Positions 1-8,767 of a stretch of DNA of 64,000 nucleotides are shown piece by piece (within the stretch, counting starts at the first letter, position 1; every line of letters starts with the position of its first letter). Source of the DNA: Pseudomonadota bacterium (GTDB taxonomy: Bacteria; Pseudomonadota; Alphaproteobacteria; Rickettsiales; SXRF01); the NCBI GenBank assembly GCA_963205195.1, contig CAUJHR010000011.1, positions 20,164 through 84,163 on the forward strand, written 5' to 3'. The translations under genes were made by a program, and so were the position numbers. The notes beneath the pieces are model-generated. The model ran no database searches. It was given only the letters and a program-made list of their open reading frames with translations, and was not told the DNA's origin.

Positions 1-678
1 GAATGGGAAAATTTTGGAATTATAACAGTTGATAGCTCACATATCTACTCAATGGTGGATATATTACTTGGAGGCCGGAAATCAGACCGGCCAACGCGCA
101 TAGAAGGCCGCCCATATACAACTATCGAACAGGATATTGTAAAGCGCATGATAGATGTGGTGCTGGCGGATATGAGTGCAGCATTCGAGCCTCTCTCACC
201 AGTTACTTTTCATTTTGAACGCTTAGAGAGCAACCCGCGTTTTGCAACTATCACCCGTCCGGGGAATCCGGCGCTTCTGATCAAATTCCGCATTGATATG
301 GCCGATGATCGTGGCGGTATGCTGGAAATACTGCTTCCGCATACAACGTTGGAGCCAGTTCGCGACCTGCTTTTGCAGATGTTCATGGGCGAAAATTTTG
401 GTAAAGATACGGTATGGGAAAAATACCTTGGCAAGGAACTGCGCGGAACAAATATAGAAATCGAAGCTATATTTAATGAAAAACTGGTTACGCTTAAAGA
501 CATAATGAGCCTGAAAGTTGGAAGCACTATCCTGCTTGATTGCGGGCCCGAAGATGATATTACCCTGCGTTGCGGAGGTATTCCTGTTACTACCGGGACC
601 CTTGGCCGTGTGCGCGATAATATAGCTGTTTCCATCCATGACCAGGTGAAACAGAAACCTAAGGAACCGCAGCTATGA
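1..678 (+). CDS. fliM: Flagellar motor switch protein FliM (5' end outside window)
   Basis: FliM is the C-ring switch protein that binds CheY-P and FliG at the cytoplasmic base of the flagellum. The reading frame is open from base 1, so the gene is cut by the window edge. The ATG at 52 is an internal Met, because codons before it continue the same domain. The visible ~225 residues cover the end of the CheC-like middle domain and a C-terminal SpoA/FliN-like domain (about the last 75 residues, with KLVTLKDIMSLKVGSTI). The stop overlaps the next start as ATGA at 675, which suggests translational coupling. Confidence 0.93.
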   Translation, partial: EWENFGIITVDSSHIYSMVDILLGGRKSDRPTRIEGRPYTTIEQDIVKRMIDVVLADMSAAFEPLSPVTFHFERLESNPRFATITRPGNPALLIKFRIDMADDRGGMLEILLPHTTLEPVRDLLLQMFMGENFGKDTVWEKYLGKELRGTNIEIEAIFNEKLVTLKDIMSLKVGSTILLDCGPEDDITLRCGGIPVTTGTLGRVRDNIAVSIHDQVKQKPKEPQL

Positions 679-1337
679 CCGTTGCAATCATAGGTCTTCT
701 TCTGAACCTGCTTATTGTTGGCTTGCTTATGGCTACTATAAGCTATTGCTGGGTACTTAATAAGCGTATTAAAATTTTGCAGGATGGAAAAAGCGAGCTT
801 GCAAATCTGCTTCAATATTTTGATGAATCTACCAGCCGTGCATCCGAAAGCATTGTTGCCTTGCAGTCAGCCAGTAAAAAGATTGGCGAGAATATCCAAT
901 CACGTATTGATAAGGTTAATTACCTTATGGATGACCTGGCTTTTATGGTGGAAAAAGGTAATAAGCTTGCCGATAAACTTGATGCCAGCTTTGCCGTGAA
1001 TCGTGCCCGCAGCCGGGTTGTGGCCGAAGATAACGAGGAAGAAACAGAGCCTTCCTATAAACCAGAAAGGGCAGAACCTGTTTTTGAAAAGCCCAGGGTT
1101 AAAGAGAATATAAGCACGCATAAGCCATCTGAGAAAGTACTGGCCAAAGAAAAAACTGCTGCCTCGCTTGAAGCTGTGCTGGAGCGGGTTGTTGGCCGCA
1201 AACCTGCAAACTTCAATTCTAATACGCCCGTACTGGAAAAAGAAAATCCTCCGCCTAAAGCTAAAAATCAATCAGCCGCCAGATCAAAAGCAGAGCAGGA
1301 ACTCCTGGATATGATCCGCGCAGGCATTAAAGGATAA
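675..1337 (+). CDS. DUF6468-like membrane protein in flagellar cluster
   Basis: This 220-residue protein has one N-terminal membrane segment (about residues 4-26), then a helical, probably coiled-coil stretch (about 30-105), then a charged, low-complexity tail ending in AEQELLDMIRAGIKG. The arrangement matches the DUF6468-type proteins that sit between fliM and motE-like genes in alphaproteobacterial flagellar clusters. Its biochemical function is not established. It overlaps fliM by 4 bases and lies 5 bases before the MotE-like gene, so the three are probably one operon. The family assignment is from memory; the membrane segment is read directly. Confidence 0.75.
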   Translation: MTVAIIGLLLNLLIVGLLMATISYCWVLNKRIKILQDGKSELANLLQYFDESTSRASESIVALQSASKKIGENIQSRIDKVNYLMDDLAFMVEKGNKLADKLDASFAVNRARSRVVAEDNEEETEPSYKPERAEPVFEKPRVKENISTHKPSEKVLAKEKTAASLEAVLERVVGRKPANFNSNTPVLEKENPPPKAKNQSAARSKAEQELLDMIRAGIKG

Positions 1338-1342
1338 CCTCA

Positions 1343-2260
1343 GTGAGCAAAATATTCCGCCTCCTTCCAGCTACAATTATTACGGCTGCCTTATTATCTG
1401 TAGTTAAAGTTGTTAGTATGGTGCATGATACCGAATCATTATTTATCGGCAATGTCGAAGCGCAGCAGCCAGAAAAACCTTCTAATGTTTCGACGGAAAA
1501 GCCTACAACAGCTGATAAAGCAGTAAAACCGGAAGCTGCAAGCGAAGCAAAAAAATCAGAAGAAGGTAAACAATCAGAAGCAAAGGCTGAAGGTAATAGC
1601 AGCGAATCAAAGGGTGAGGGTAAGGTAGAAGGAAAGGGTGAAGAGAAAAAGGAATCCAAAGGCGAGTCTAAATCTTCGGAGGAAGGGCACGGTGAAAAGG
1701 AAGGCAAGAAAGAAAAAGCCAATCCGAATGTTTCAAAGGAATTAGACAATACTACTGACCATCGCTATACCGCCGTGGAAGTAGAACTGCTTCAGACGCT
1801 ATCTAAGCGCCGTGAGGAACTTGACCGCTGGCAAAATAATATTGAGATAAAGGAATCTACCCTTGATGCTGCTGAAAAGCGCATAGATGACAAAATAAAG
1901 CAGATCGAGGGTATGAAAAAACAAGTGGCTGCCTTGCTTGCCCAATATAATGCTCAGGAAGATGCAAAGATACGCAGCCTTGTGAAAATTTATGAGAATA
2001 TGAAACCGGCAGAGGCCGCAAGGATATTTGATGAGGTTGAAATGCCTATATTGCTGCTGGTAATTGATGCCATGGCGGAAAAGAAAGCCGCACCTATACT
2101 TGCGGCAATGAATCCAAATAAAGCGAAGCAGCTTACAGTGGAGCTTGCCAATGAACGAAAAATAAACAGCAAAGTTACCAACGGAGCTGAATCGCAGATT
2201 GCACCTGAAGCTAATACTCCAACTGCGCCTGCCACTAATCCCAACCCTACTAAACCCTAA
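1343..2260 (+). CDS. MotE-like flagellar protein with MgtE N-terminal-type domain
   Basis: The start is GTG at 1343, with an AAGGAT Shine-Dalgarno-like site just upstream. The 305-residue product has an N-terminal signal or anchor (about 1-27). It then has a very charged Lys/Glu/Ser/Gly low-complexity region (about 42-128), a helical coiled coil (about 145-203) and a domain resembling the MgtE intracellular N domain (about 205-272, with IYENMKPAEAARIFD). In alphaproteobacteria, MotE-type proteins chaperone the periplasmic MotC and support motor function. The long low-complexity linker is unusual and could span the periplasm. The flagellar role is inferred from family and position. Confidence 0.78.
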   Translation: MSKIFRLLPATIITAALLSVVKVVSMVHDTESLFIGNVEAQQPEKPSNVSTEKPTTADKAVKPEAASEAKKSEEGKQSEAKAEGNSSESKGEGKVEGKGEEKKESKGESKSSEEGHGEKEGKKEKANPNVSKELDNTTDHRYTAVEVELLQTLSKRREELDRWQNNIEIKESTLDAAEKRIDDKIKQIEGMKKQVAALLAQYNAQEDAKIRSLVKIYENMKPAEAARIFDEVEMPILLLVIDAMAEKKAAPILAAMNPNKAKQLTVELANERKINSKVTNGAESQIAPEANTPTAPATNPNPTKP

Positions 2261-2276
2261 TTAGAAAAGAAAAAAA

Positions 2277-3677
2277 ATGACAGCCCAGACCGCACAAAAT
2301 AAACCTGCCCATATTTTTACACCAACTATCTTCCGTGAGTATGATATTCGCGGGATTGTAGGTGAAAGCCTCTTTGAGCAGGACGCTTATTATATCGCCC
2401 GCGCTTTTGCGACCAAGGCGGCACAGGTAAATCCCGGCGGAATAATTTGTGTTGGGCGTGACGGCAGAATGAGTTCGCCACAAATGCACGAGGCTATTTG
2501 CCGTGGTGTGGTTGATAGCGGAATGAATGTGCTGGATATAGGGCTTGGGCCAACACCTATGCTTTATTACGCAGCCTATACCAAAAAAGCAGCAGGTGGA
2601 ATTATGATAACCGGTTCGCATAATCCGCCTGACCATAACGGGTTTAAATTCGTATTCCAGAATAAGGCATTTTATGGTGCAGCGATTTCCGAGCTTAAAA
2701 CCATTGCAGAGAGCGGCTCACTGGCCAGTGGCTGTGGTAAAACCGAGAAACAAGACATACGAGAAACATATATCAAGGCTCTGCTATCAGCTTATGATGG
2801 TACACGCGAACTATCGGTTGCATGGGATGCCGGAAATGGCGCAACCGGAGAAATAATGCAGGCTTTGTGTGAACGTTTGCCCGGAAAACATATTGCACTT
2901 AATGAAAAGATTGACGGGACATTCCCGGCGCATCATCCAGACCCTACGGTACCAGAAAATTTGAAACAGGTAATTTCCGAAGTGCGTGGAAAAAAAATGG
3001 ATGTTGGCATTGCATTTGACGGCGACGGTGATCGTATAGGTGTTGTTGATGACGAAGGAGAAATACTCTGGGGCGACCAGCTGCTTATGCTCTACGCTGC
3101 GGATATACTGCGCGAAAAGCCTGGTGCAACCATTATTGCCGATGTAAAAGCCAGCGGAGCATTGTTTGAGGAGGTTGAAAGGCTCGGTGGTATTCCCCTT
3201 ATGTGGAAAACCGGGCATTCCCTCATTAAATCGAAGATGGCAGAAACAGGTTCTCCTCTTGCCGGTGAGATGAGCGGGCATTTATTTTTTGCCGATAAAT
3301 ATTATGGTTTTGATGATGCGCTTTATGCAGCGGTGCGCCTTCTTGGTCTGCTTTCACGCAGCGATAAAAAACTATCTGACCTGCGTAAGGCTTTGCCAAA
3401 GCGCATAAACACGCCTGAGATTCGCTTTCCATGTGATGATTTACGAAAATTCAAAGTAATTGATGAAGTAAAATCCAGATTGCAAAAAGATGGAGCAAAG
3501 TTCAGTGATGTTGACGGTGTACGTGTAAGTGTAGGTAGCGGCTGGTGGCTGCTTCGCGCTTCCAATACACAGGCTTTGCTTGTTGCCCGCTGCGAAGCGG
3601 AAAATGCCAAGGGACTTGAGCAATTGCAAAGTGACCTTAAGGCACAGCTTGCCAAGAGCAATGTAGAACTTCCATAA
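2277..3677 (+). CDS. Phosphomannomutase/phosphoglucomutase
   Basis: This 466-residue alpha-D-phosphohexomutase interconverts hexose 1- and 6-phosphates for polysaccharide or LPS precursor supply. All four family signatures are present: the phosphoserine loop TGSHNP (Ser114), the Mg2+ loop DGDGDR (248-253), the sugar-binding loop GEMSGH, and the C-terminal phosphate-binding RASNT. The length is normal for the bacterial ManB/AlgC type. It starts 16 bases after the MotE-like gene, so it may be co-transcribed although its function is unrelated. Mannose versus glucose preference cannot be told from sequence. Confidence 0.93.
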   Translation: MTAQTAQNKPAHIFTPTIFREYDIRGIVGESLFEQDAYYIARAFATKAAQVNPGGIICVGRDGRMSSPQMHEAICRGVVDSGMNVLDIGLGPTPMLYYAAYTKKAAGGIMITGSHNPPDHNGFKFVFQNKAFYGAAISELKTIAESGSLASGCGKTEKQDIRETYIKALLSAYDGTRELSVAWDAGNGATGEIMQALCERLPGKHIALNEKIDGTFPAHHPDPTVPENLKQVISEVRGKKMDVGIAFDGDGDRIGVVDDEGEILWGDQLLMLYAADILREKPGATIIADVKASGALFEEVERLGGIPLMWKTGHSLIKSKMAETGSPLAGEMSGHLFFADKYYGFDDALYAAVRLLGLLSRSDKKLSDLRKALPKRINTPEIRFPCDDLRKFKVIDEVKSRLQKDGAKFSDVDGVRVSVGSGWWLLRASNTQALLVARCEAENAKGLEQLQSDLKAQLAKSNVELP

Positions 3678-3690
3678 AGCAAATGATATT

Positions 3691-3767
3691 CGGAGCGTAG
3701 CGCAGCCTGGTAGCGCGCTAGTCTGGGGGACTAGAGGTCGCAGGTTCAAATCCTGTCGTTCCGACCA
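3691..3767 (+). tRNA. tRNA-Pro (GGG)
   Basis: This is a complete 77-nt cloverleaf with encoded CCA. The acceptor stem CGGAGCG pairs with CGTTCCG. The anticodon stem CTAGT/ACTAG encloses the loop CTGGGGG, which gives anticodon GGG at 3725-3727. The T arm carries GGTTCAAATCC. It reads codons CCC and CCU. Confidence 0.97.
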
Positions 3768-3801
3768 TTAAAAAAACACCACTTTGGTGCTTTTTTAATG
3801 G
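3765..3801 (+). terminator. Intrinsic terminator after tRNA-Pro
   Basis: A long, nearly perfect inverted repeat begins at the tRNA CCA end. CACCA and TGGTG close a short CTT loop, flanked by A-rich and T-rich arms, so the descending arm ends in a run of six T residues. The symmetry means it could work in both directions. Confidence 0.85.
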
Positions 3802-4083
3802 TAAGAATTATAGGCCTTATCTGCGAAGCAGGTTCACAATTTTTCAGTAAGAAAAATTGGACGGCGTAGCCGCCCACAAGGGTAAATGGCCAGTAGGCCA
3901 TTTATCAATTCCTGTCGCTTTTGAGGCCTTATTCACTAGTGAATCGTGAAATGGAATATATACTTTTCGTAAAAGAGTTCCTGAAGATTTGTAAATATAC
4001 TAGGCAAGAAGGCTATCAAGCATTCTTTAGGAACAAAACAATGCTAATGAACAGTAATAATACAATTGTTACGTTATAAGGTA
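3802..4083. other. Non-coding stretch with a run of small hairpins
   Basis: No gene is supported here. Several short, perfect inverted repeats follow one another. CTGC-GAA-GCAG lies at 3821-3831. CAATTTTTC-AGTAA-GAAAAATTG lies at 3837-3859. CGGC-GTA-GCCG lies at 3862-3872. AAATGGCC-AGTA-GGCCATTT lies at 3884-3903. The palindrome ATTCACTAGTGAAT lies at 3931-3944. A 42-codon open frame at 3951-4079 has no ribosome site and no recognised product. The remainder looks AT-rich and featureless. Confidence 0.6.
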
Positions 4084-5484
4084 CTATAGGCTATCTTTTT
4101 TATTAAAAGCTCCCTTAATTTGCCTCTTTATTCGCTCTCGGTTGCGTTCGCTTCTACGTTTCTCAAGAAATTCACCTAGATAAAACCTGCTTCCTGCAAA
4201 ATATTTGATAACTTGGTAATACGAAATAGTACCATACCAATGGTTGACAATTCCTCCTTCAAAACCATTGGAAAAATCTGGACCATACTCGCCAACAGCA
4301 ACTCCCTTTTTATCACTACCATCACTAATGATTCTTATCTTCACTGTTGTAGGAAGGGTATAAAATTTGAAAAATGATAATAAAATAAAGATGCGCCTAG
4401 TTATATAATTACTATGCCATAAATAGTCATTTACCGCGCTTTTACTTCTCCACTCTGGCCATGCATCTCGTATGACAATAGTCATATAACGACACATATA
4501 ATAACCCAAATTGTAACTCTCATACCTTCCTCCGTCCAATTCAGGATTGCCGTATACATCAGCTGGCATAAGATGCGGTGGAATATTTAGGTTTCTGAAA
4601 CCATATGGCTTACAGTAAGAAAGCTCCAGCTTATATGAATAACAGCTTCTAAATGTAAAAAATACATTTTCGTCAACATATGTATACCAAATGTAAGGAT
4701 CATAATCCTCTCCTCTATGCATATGATATTCCGCTCTTGCCGGGAATATTACGGCCTTACCATCTTCTCTTATTAGGTGAGGCATTTTTTCAAAGCCGGT
4801 AAGAGGATGATCCGGTGGCAAATAATATATTCCTTTACCAGTCTTTGTTATTCCCTCAATTTCAGCGCTTAGCGCCGGAGTTTCAACGTCTACATATTTC
4901 CATTGCTGCGGTATTGGAGCATTTAAATCCTCCATATAAGGTTCGGCTATATGATAATTCTGTTTTTTATCTATGTAATCTGTCCTTCCTGTAAATTTAC
5001 GCCAATATTTATTATCCCATTTGCCTTGTTTCCAACCCCCAACAACCTGCACTCTGAGCCAATTACCATCTATAATCTTCTCAGGCCAGCATAAGACGGC
5101 ATCCACGATAAAATCATCTACTCTTTGCCACAGACCATAGGGAGGATATTTAGCGTTTCCGTTTGCTTTACACCAAAGAAGAGCAGATTCAATGTGATCA
5201 ATTTCCAAAATAAAATGGTAATTTTTTCCTTCTTCAGCAATAGGCACAACCCGGTTAATAATAATAGGATAACTAATTTCACTATCCATATATTCAAGTG
5301 TGATTTCCTCATAATGTGTATCATATTGTGGTGGCTTAAATTGGGAATACTCGTGATATGGCTTCCTTGACTTACTAATCCAAGTCAAAGTTTGACCGGA
5401 TTTAAAGTTTGACAATATCCCCTTATCTGCATCAAAATCATACCAGCCGTAGTGATTTCCGCGCCGCTCTTCTTTTTCGACCAT
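4084..5484 (-). CDS. Unrecognised aromatic-rich protein
   Basis: I do not recognise this 466-residue protein. It is unusually rich in Tyr, Trp and Phe from end to end. It has no signal peptide and only one weakly hydrophobic stretch (about residues 361-380). The C-terminus is strongly basic (about 441-462, KRRSERNRERIKRQIK). Cysteines are few and scattered. The DNA is visibly more AT-rich than the flanking conserved genes. The gene stands alone on the minus strand between tRNA-Pro and the VWA gene, which suggests acquisition at a tRNA-linked site. The start is ATG at 5484, and no strong ribosome site is seen. Confidence 0.7.
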   Translation of the reverse strand: MVEKEERRGNHYGWYDFDADKGILSNFKSGQTLTWISKSRKPYHEYSQFKPPQYDTHYEEITLEYMDSEISYPIIINRVVPIAEEGKNYHFILEIDHIESALLWCKANGNAKYPPYGLWQRVDDFIVDAVLCWPEKIIDGNWLRVQVVGGWKQGKWDNKYWRKFTGRTDYIDKKQNYHIAEPYMEDLNAPIPQQWKYVDVETPALSAEIEGITKTGKGIYYLPPDHPLTGFEKMPHLIREDGKAVIFPARAEYHMHRGEDYDPYIWYTYVDENVFFTFRSCYSYKLELSYCKPYGFRNLNIPPHLMPADVYGNPELDGGRYESYNLGYYMCRYMTIVIRDAWPEWRSKSAVNDYLWHSNYITRRIFILLSFFKFYTLPTTVKIRIISDGSDKKGVAVGEYGPDFSNGFEGGIVNHWYGTISYYQVIKYFAGSRFYLGEFLEKRRSERNRERIKRQIKGAFNKKDSL

Positions 5485-5575
5485 ACCATTTTACCGTGTT
5501 TTTATGTATTATTTACAGTATTATTAAAAACCTTAAATTGTATCTTCTCTATATTCTCATAACCTCGTTTATATG

Positions 5576-7711
5576 TTACTCAATCCCTCTAGGCACTCCC
5601 AGATTTACGGGCCGTCCCTGCGACATATTTTTAGCTAATCGTGCCATATTTATGAACTCTGAACGATAGCCAAATTTATCATCGCCTTTTGCTGCCTGTG
5701 CCATGTTTATAACATCGTCATAGCTATATGCTTTAGTGTAAGGATCACCGCGCAGTAGCTGGCCGAACCCCGCAACAGAAACCGCAAACCGGGCATCAGT
5801 TGGAACTTCGGATATCTGATTATACTCGACCTTGCTGTCAACAGGGGTGGTTATGAGTTTGCTGGTGTTGCTACCTGGCAGTTTGTAACGGATCTTCACG
5901 AAGGCATATTCGCTGCTACCCGCTTTTTCATTCGGCTGTGCCGCTGATTTCTGATAGCGAGAATCATCTATAAGTTTTGCCCTGCTGCCAACCGGCGTGA
6001 TTTCATAAATGGCAGTGACGGTGTGGCCTGAACCTATATCACCAGCATCAACCTTGTCGTTATTGAAATCTTCACGGTTCAGGATACGGGTTTCATAACC
6101 AATAAGCCTGTATTCTGCCACTTGATCGGGATTGAATTCAACCTGTATCTTAACATCCTTGGCAATGGTGAATAAAGTAGAGCTGGCTTCTTCTACCAAT
6201 GCTTTGCGCGCTTCACTTAAATTATCTATGTAAGCTGCATTACCATTACCGTTCTGTGCAAGTACCTGCATCAATGCATCATTATAATTGCCACGCCCAA
6301 AACCAAGTACGGAAAGAAACACACCACTATCGCGCTTGCGCTCGATATAGCTTTTAAGCTCTTCGGTGTTGGTTATCCCTACGTTAAAATCACCATCGGT
6401 TGCCAGTATCACGCGGTTCACGCCGTCCTTGTCGAAATGGCTTTCAGCAAGCTCATATGCTGTTTTGATGCCCTGTGCCCCGGCAGTTGAGCCGCCCGCA
6501 CCAAGGCTATCAAGCACGATGCTGATTTTATATTTATCACTGGCTTTTGTTGGCTCCAGCGCAACGCCTGCACTTCCGGCATAGGTTACAATTGCAACTG
6601 TATCATCTGGCTTTAGGGTATCTAGCAGTAGCTTAAGCGAATTTTTAAGCAGCGGCAGTTTGTTTTGCTCATTCATGGAACCTGAAGTGTCGATCAGGAA
6701 AACAAGATTTGAATGAGGCTTTTCTTTTTGCTCAAGCTGGTATCCCTTAATGCCTATATGTATGAGTTTGGTGTCTGGATTCCACGGGGTCGGGAACACG
6801 GAAACATTAGCCTTGAACGGTTCAGATTTTTTTTCTGGGGCTTCGTAGTCATAAGGGAAATAATTTATCATTTCCTCTATACGCACCGCATCCTTCTGTG
6901 GAAGGGCATTGTTATTTATTGATGCGCGCATAAAGGAATAGGACGAGGTGTCTACATCAACGGAGAAAGTTGAAACCGGCTCTTCTTTTGTCAGTTTCGT
7001 TGGGTTAGGCTTTATATCCTGGAATTTATCACGGCCTTCATCATGGTATGATGGCGGGGAGTATTGCTCCGGCTTCAGCATCATGGAATCGGCAACCATG
7101 CCGCGTGCGCTGCTGCCAGCAACGGCGGCATAGTTCGCAGTTTTTTCTTTTGCAGGAGCGGCATAGCCCAGCATATGGCTTAATTCAGCTTTTTTAGATT
7201 CTATTGGCATAGACGCTGGCGCAGAAGGTGGTGCTTCACGCTCTACTTTTTGCAGCTCTGCAGTGGGTGGGGGTGATATCGCGGCCACAGTGGTCACTGG
7301 CCTATCCGCCTTGTCCTGTGCGGCAAGAGATTCTTCCCTATGCCATACGGATTTTTTCTCGGCAGGCTTTACATCTGCAAGCTTGGAAGTAACCTGATCT
7401 ACCTGCATAGGCGGGCTTGGCACTAAATTGCTGGTGGTCATTAACACAACAGTGATAGCAGCAAGGCTTAAGCCGCCTGCCAATATAAATTCCCTTTTCA
7501 TAAAATTTGCTCCTCTAATAGTTTCATGTACAGCAAGCACTGTATCCATAAGACGGTTAAGAGGATTAGTTCCTTGGCGGGCGGGTGATTTTTTTTTATC
7601 AAATTCTTCCATGGCGCGGAAAATGGCCATGTTTTGGGCGCTTTCCGATGGCTCTGGGGGCGTGGAATCTTTTAATAGTTCCAGCATTTTATCTAGTTCA
7701 TTATCATCCAT
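5576..7711 (-). CDS. Membrane-anchored VWA protein (YfbK-like) with putative anti-sigma N-terminus
   Basis: The 711-residue product begins with a ~70-residue acidic, helical cytoplasmic segment and then one membrane helix (about 73-91). A long Pro/Ala/Lys-rich linker follows (about 95-215), then a YfbK-type N domain (about 225-330) and a von Willebrand A domain. The VWA metal site is intact: DTSGSM at 341-346, GGSTAG near 407 and ATDGD near 437. The last ~180 residues match the DUF3520-type C-terminus of YfbK proteins. The gene overlaps the upstream ECF sigma gene by 8 bases. Inference: the N-terminus restrains that sigma factor and the outer VWA part senses a ligand. Confidence 0.85.
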   Translation of the reverse strand: MDDNELDKMLELLKDSTPPEPSESAQNMAIFRAMEEFDKKKSPARQGTNPLNRLMDTVLAVHETIRGANFMKREFILAGGLSLAAITVVLMTTSNLVPSPPMQVDQVTSKLADVKPAEKKSVWHREESLAAQDKADRPVTTVAAISPPPTAELQKVEREAPPSAPASMPIESKKAELSHMLGYAAPAKEKTANYAAVAGSSARGMVADSMMLKPEQYSPPSYHDEGRDKFQDIKPNPTKLTKEEPVSTFSVDVDTSSYSFMRASINNNALPQKDAVRIEEMINYFPYDYEAPEKKSEPFKANVSVFPTPWNPDTKLIHIGIKGYQLEQKEKPHSNLVFLIDTSGSMNEQNKLPLLKNSLKLLLDTLKPDDTVAIVTYAGSAGVALEPTKASDKYKISIVLDSLGAGGSTAGAQGIKTAYELAESHFDKDGVNRVILATDGDFNVGITNTEELKSYIERKRDSGVFLSVLGFGRGNYNDALMQVLAQNGNGNAAYIDNLSEARKALVEEASSTLFTIAKDVKIQVEFNPDQVAEYRLIGYETRILNREDFNNDKVDAGDIGSGHTVTAIYEITPVGSRAKLIDDSRYQKSAAQPNEKAGSSEYAFVKIRYKLPGSNTSKLITTPVDSKVEYNQISEVPTDARFAVSVAGFGQLLRGDPYTKAYSYDDVINMAQAAKGDDKFGYRSEFINMARLAKNMSQGRPVNLGVPRGIE

Positions 7712-8240
7712 TGCCGTTACCCATTGCTATTTTAAGTTGCTTGCGTACTTCATGCATCCGCCATGAAATGGTGGATTCGGCGCAGCCTAATATTTTCCCT
7801 GCTTCAGCATGGCTTAACTGCTCAGTTAGTATAAGTAATGCAGTTTCCTTTAATGACTGCTCAAGCCCTGAAATACTACGGTATAACCACGCTATCTTAC
7901 GCTTGTTATCATTATCGTTTTCCCGGTCATTATATTCAAATTCCATATAATTATTTTGTATATTCCGCTGGGAAATATCTTTGCGCTGCATATCGCGGCA
8001 GGCATTAACCACTACGCGGTATAACCAAGTTGAAAAATTACTTTCATTATTAAAACTGCGTATTTTGGTTGCGAGTTTCATACAAACATCCTGCGCTATA
8101 TCCTCTGCGTCCTGAGTTTTGCCGGTAAAACGGTAAGCGACTCGGTAGATCATGGAATAATGCTGTGTAAGCAATTGCTGGAAGGCAGCTTGCTCGCCTC
8201 CCTGCGCCCTGCTTATCAATATCTGTTCGCTGTTTTCCAT
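7704..8240 (-). CDS. ECF-type RNA polymerase sigma factor
   Basis: This 178-residue sigma-70-family protein has only regions 2 and 4, the ECF layout. Region 2 (about 13-88) carries RFTGKTQDAEDIAQDVC and FSTWLYRVVVNACRD. Region 4 (about 118-172) has a helix-turn-helix around LSHAEAGKILGCAESTISWRM. It is the first gene of a two-gene minus-strand unit, and its stop lies inside the start of the VWA gene. Such pairs usually encode a sigma factor and its membrane regulator. The stimulus and regulon are unknown. No Shine-Dalgarno sequence is obvious. Confidence 0.93.
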   Translation of the reverse strand: MENSEQILISRAQGGEQAAFQQLLTQHYSMIYRVAYRFTGKTQDAEDIAQDVCMKLATKIRSFNNESNFSTWLYRVVVNACRDMQRKDISQRNIQNNYMEFEYNDRENDNDNKRKIAWLYRSISGLEQSLKETALLILTEQLSHAEAGKILGCAESTISWRMHEVRKQLKIAMGNGNG

Positions 8241-8284
8241 GTGTTATATAGGTTAGACGATTGCAGAGGCCAGTTTCTTGGAAA

Positions 8285-8767
8285 CTAAATTATTTTTCCT
8301 AACATCTCAAGCGCTTTGGAAATGCTTTCCACGCGGATCTGCTGCCTTGTCCCGTTGAAGATATTTTCGGTGCAGGTTACGCCGTCTTTCCTGCCCACAG
8401 CTATGTAAACGAGGCCAACTGGCTTTTCTTTCGTGCCCCCGGTTGGGCCTGCGATGCCGGTTATTGCAATAGCAATATCGGCGCTGGTTTTTTTCAATGC
8501 GCCAGCTACCATTTCATTTGCCACTTCTGCGCTAACTGCACCATGAGTTTCGATCAATTCATAATTAACCCCAAGCAGGTTTATTTTTGATTGGTTGGAA
8601 TAGGTAACAAATCCACCTTCAAATACCGCTGACGAGCCGGAAATTTCAGTGATAAGTGCTGAAAGCATGCCTCCGGTGCAGGATTCGGCAGTCGTGAGCT
8701 TAAGCCTTTTGCCTTTGAGGGCTTCCAGCAGTTCAGAGGCTTGTTTGTAATTTGCTTCAGTGAACAT
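8285..8767 (-). CDS. pncC: CinA C-terminal family, nicotinamide-nucleotide amidohydrolase
   Basis: This 160-residue stand-alone CinA C-terminal domain (PncC family) deamidates nicotinamide mononucleotide to nicotinate mononucleotide for NAD recycling. The typical TTAESCTGGMLSALITEISGSS and AIAITGIAGPTGGTKEKPVG motifs are both present. There is no N-terminal MoCF-like domain, so this is the short form. Its start overlaps the 3' end of pgpA by 11 bases, and it ends the minus-strand run ispDF-pgpA-pncC. Confidence 0.93.
   Translation of the reverse strand: MFTEANYKQASELLEALKGKRLKLTTAESCTGGMLSALITEISGSSAVFEGGFVTYSNQSKINLLGVNYELIETHGAVSAEVANEMVAGALKKTSADIAIAITGIAGPTGGTKEKPVGLVYIAVGRKDGVTCTENIFNGTRQQIRVESISKALEMLGKII

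Noticed and set aside
3951..4079. 42-codon open frame before the unknown gene
   Set aside because: No ribosome site, no recognised product and no conserved pattern; likely chance in an AT-rich gap.
8241..8290. ECF-type autoregulated promoter before the sigma gene (GAAACT...CGTCTAA)
   Set aside because: The spacing is about 12 bases, too short for the usual 16-17; could be chance.
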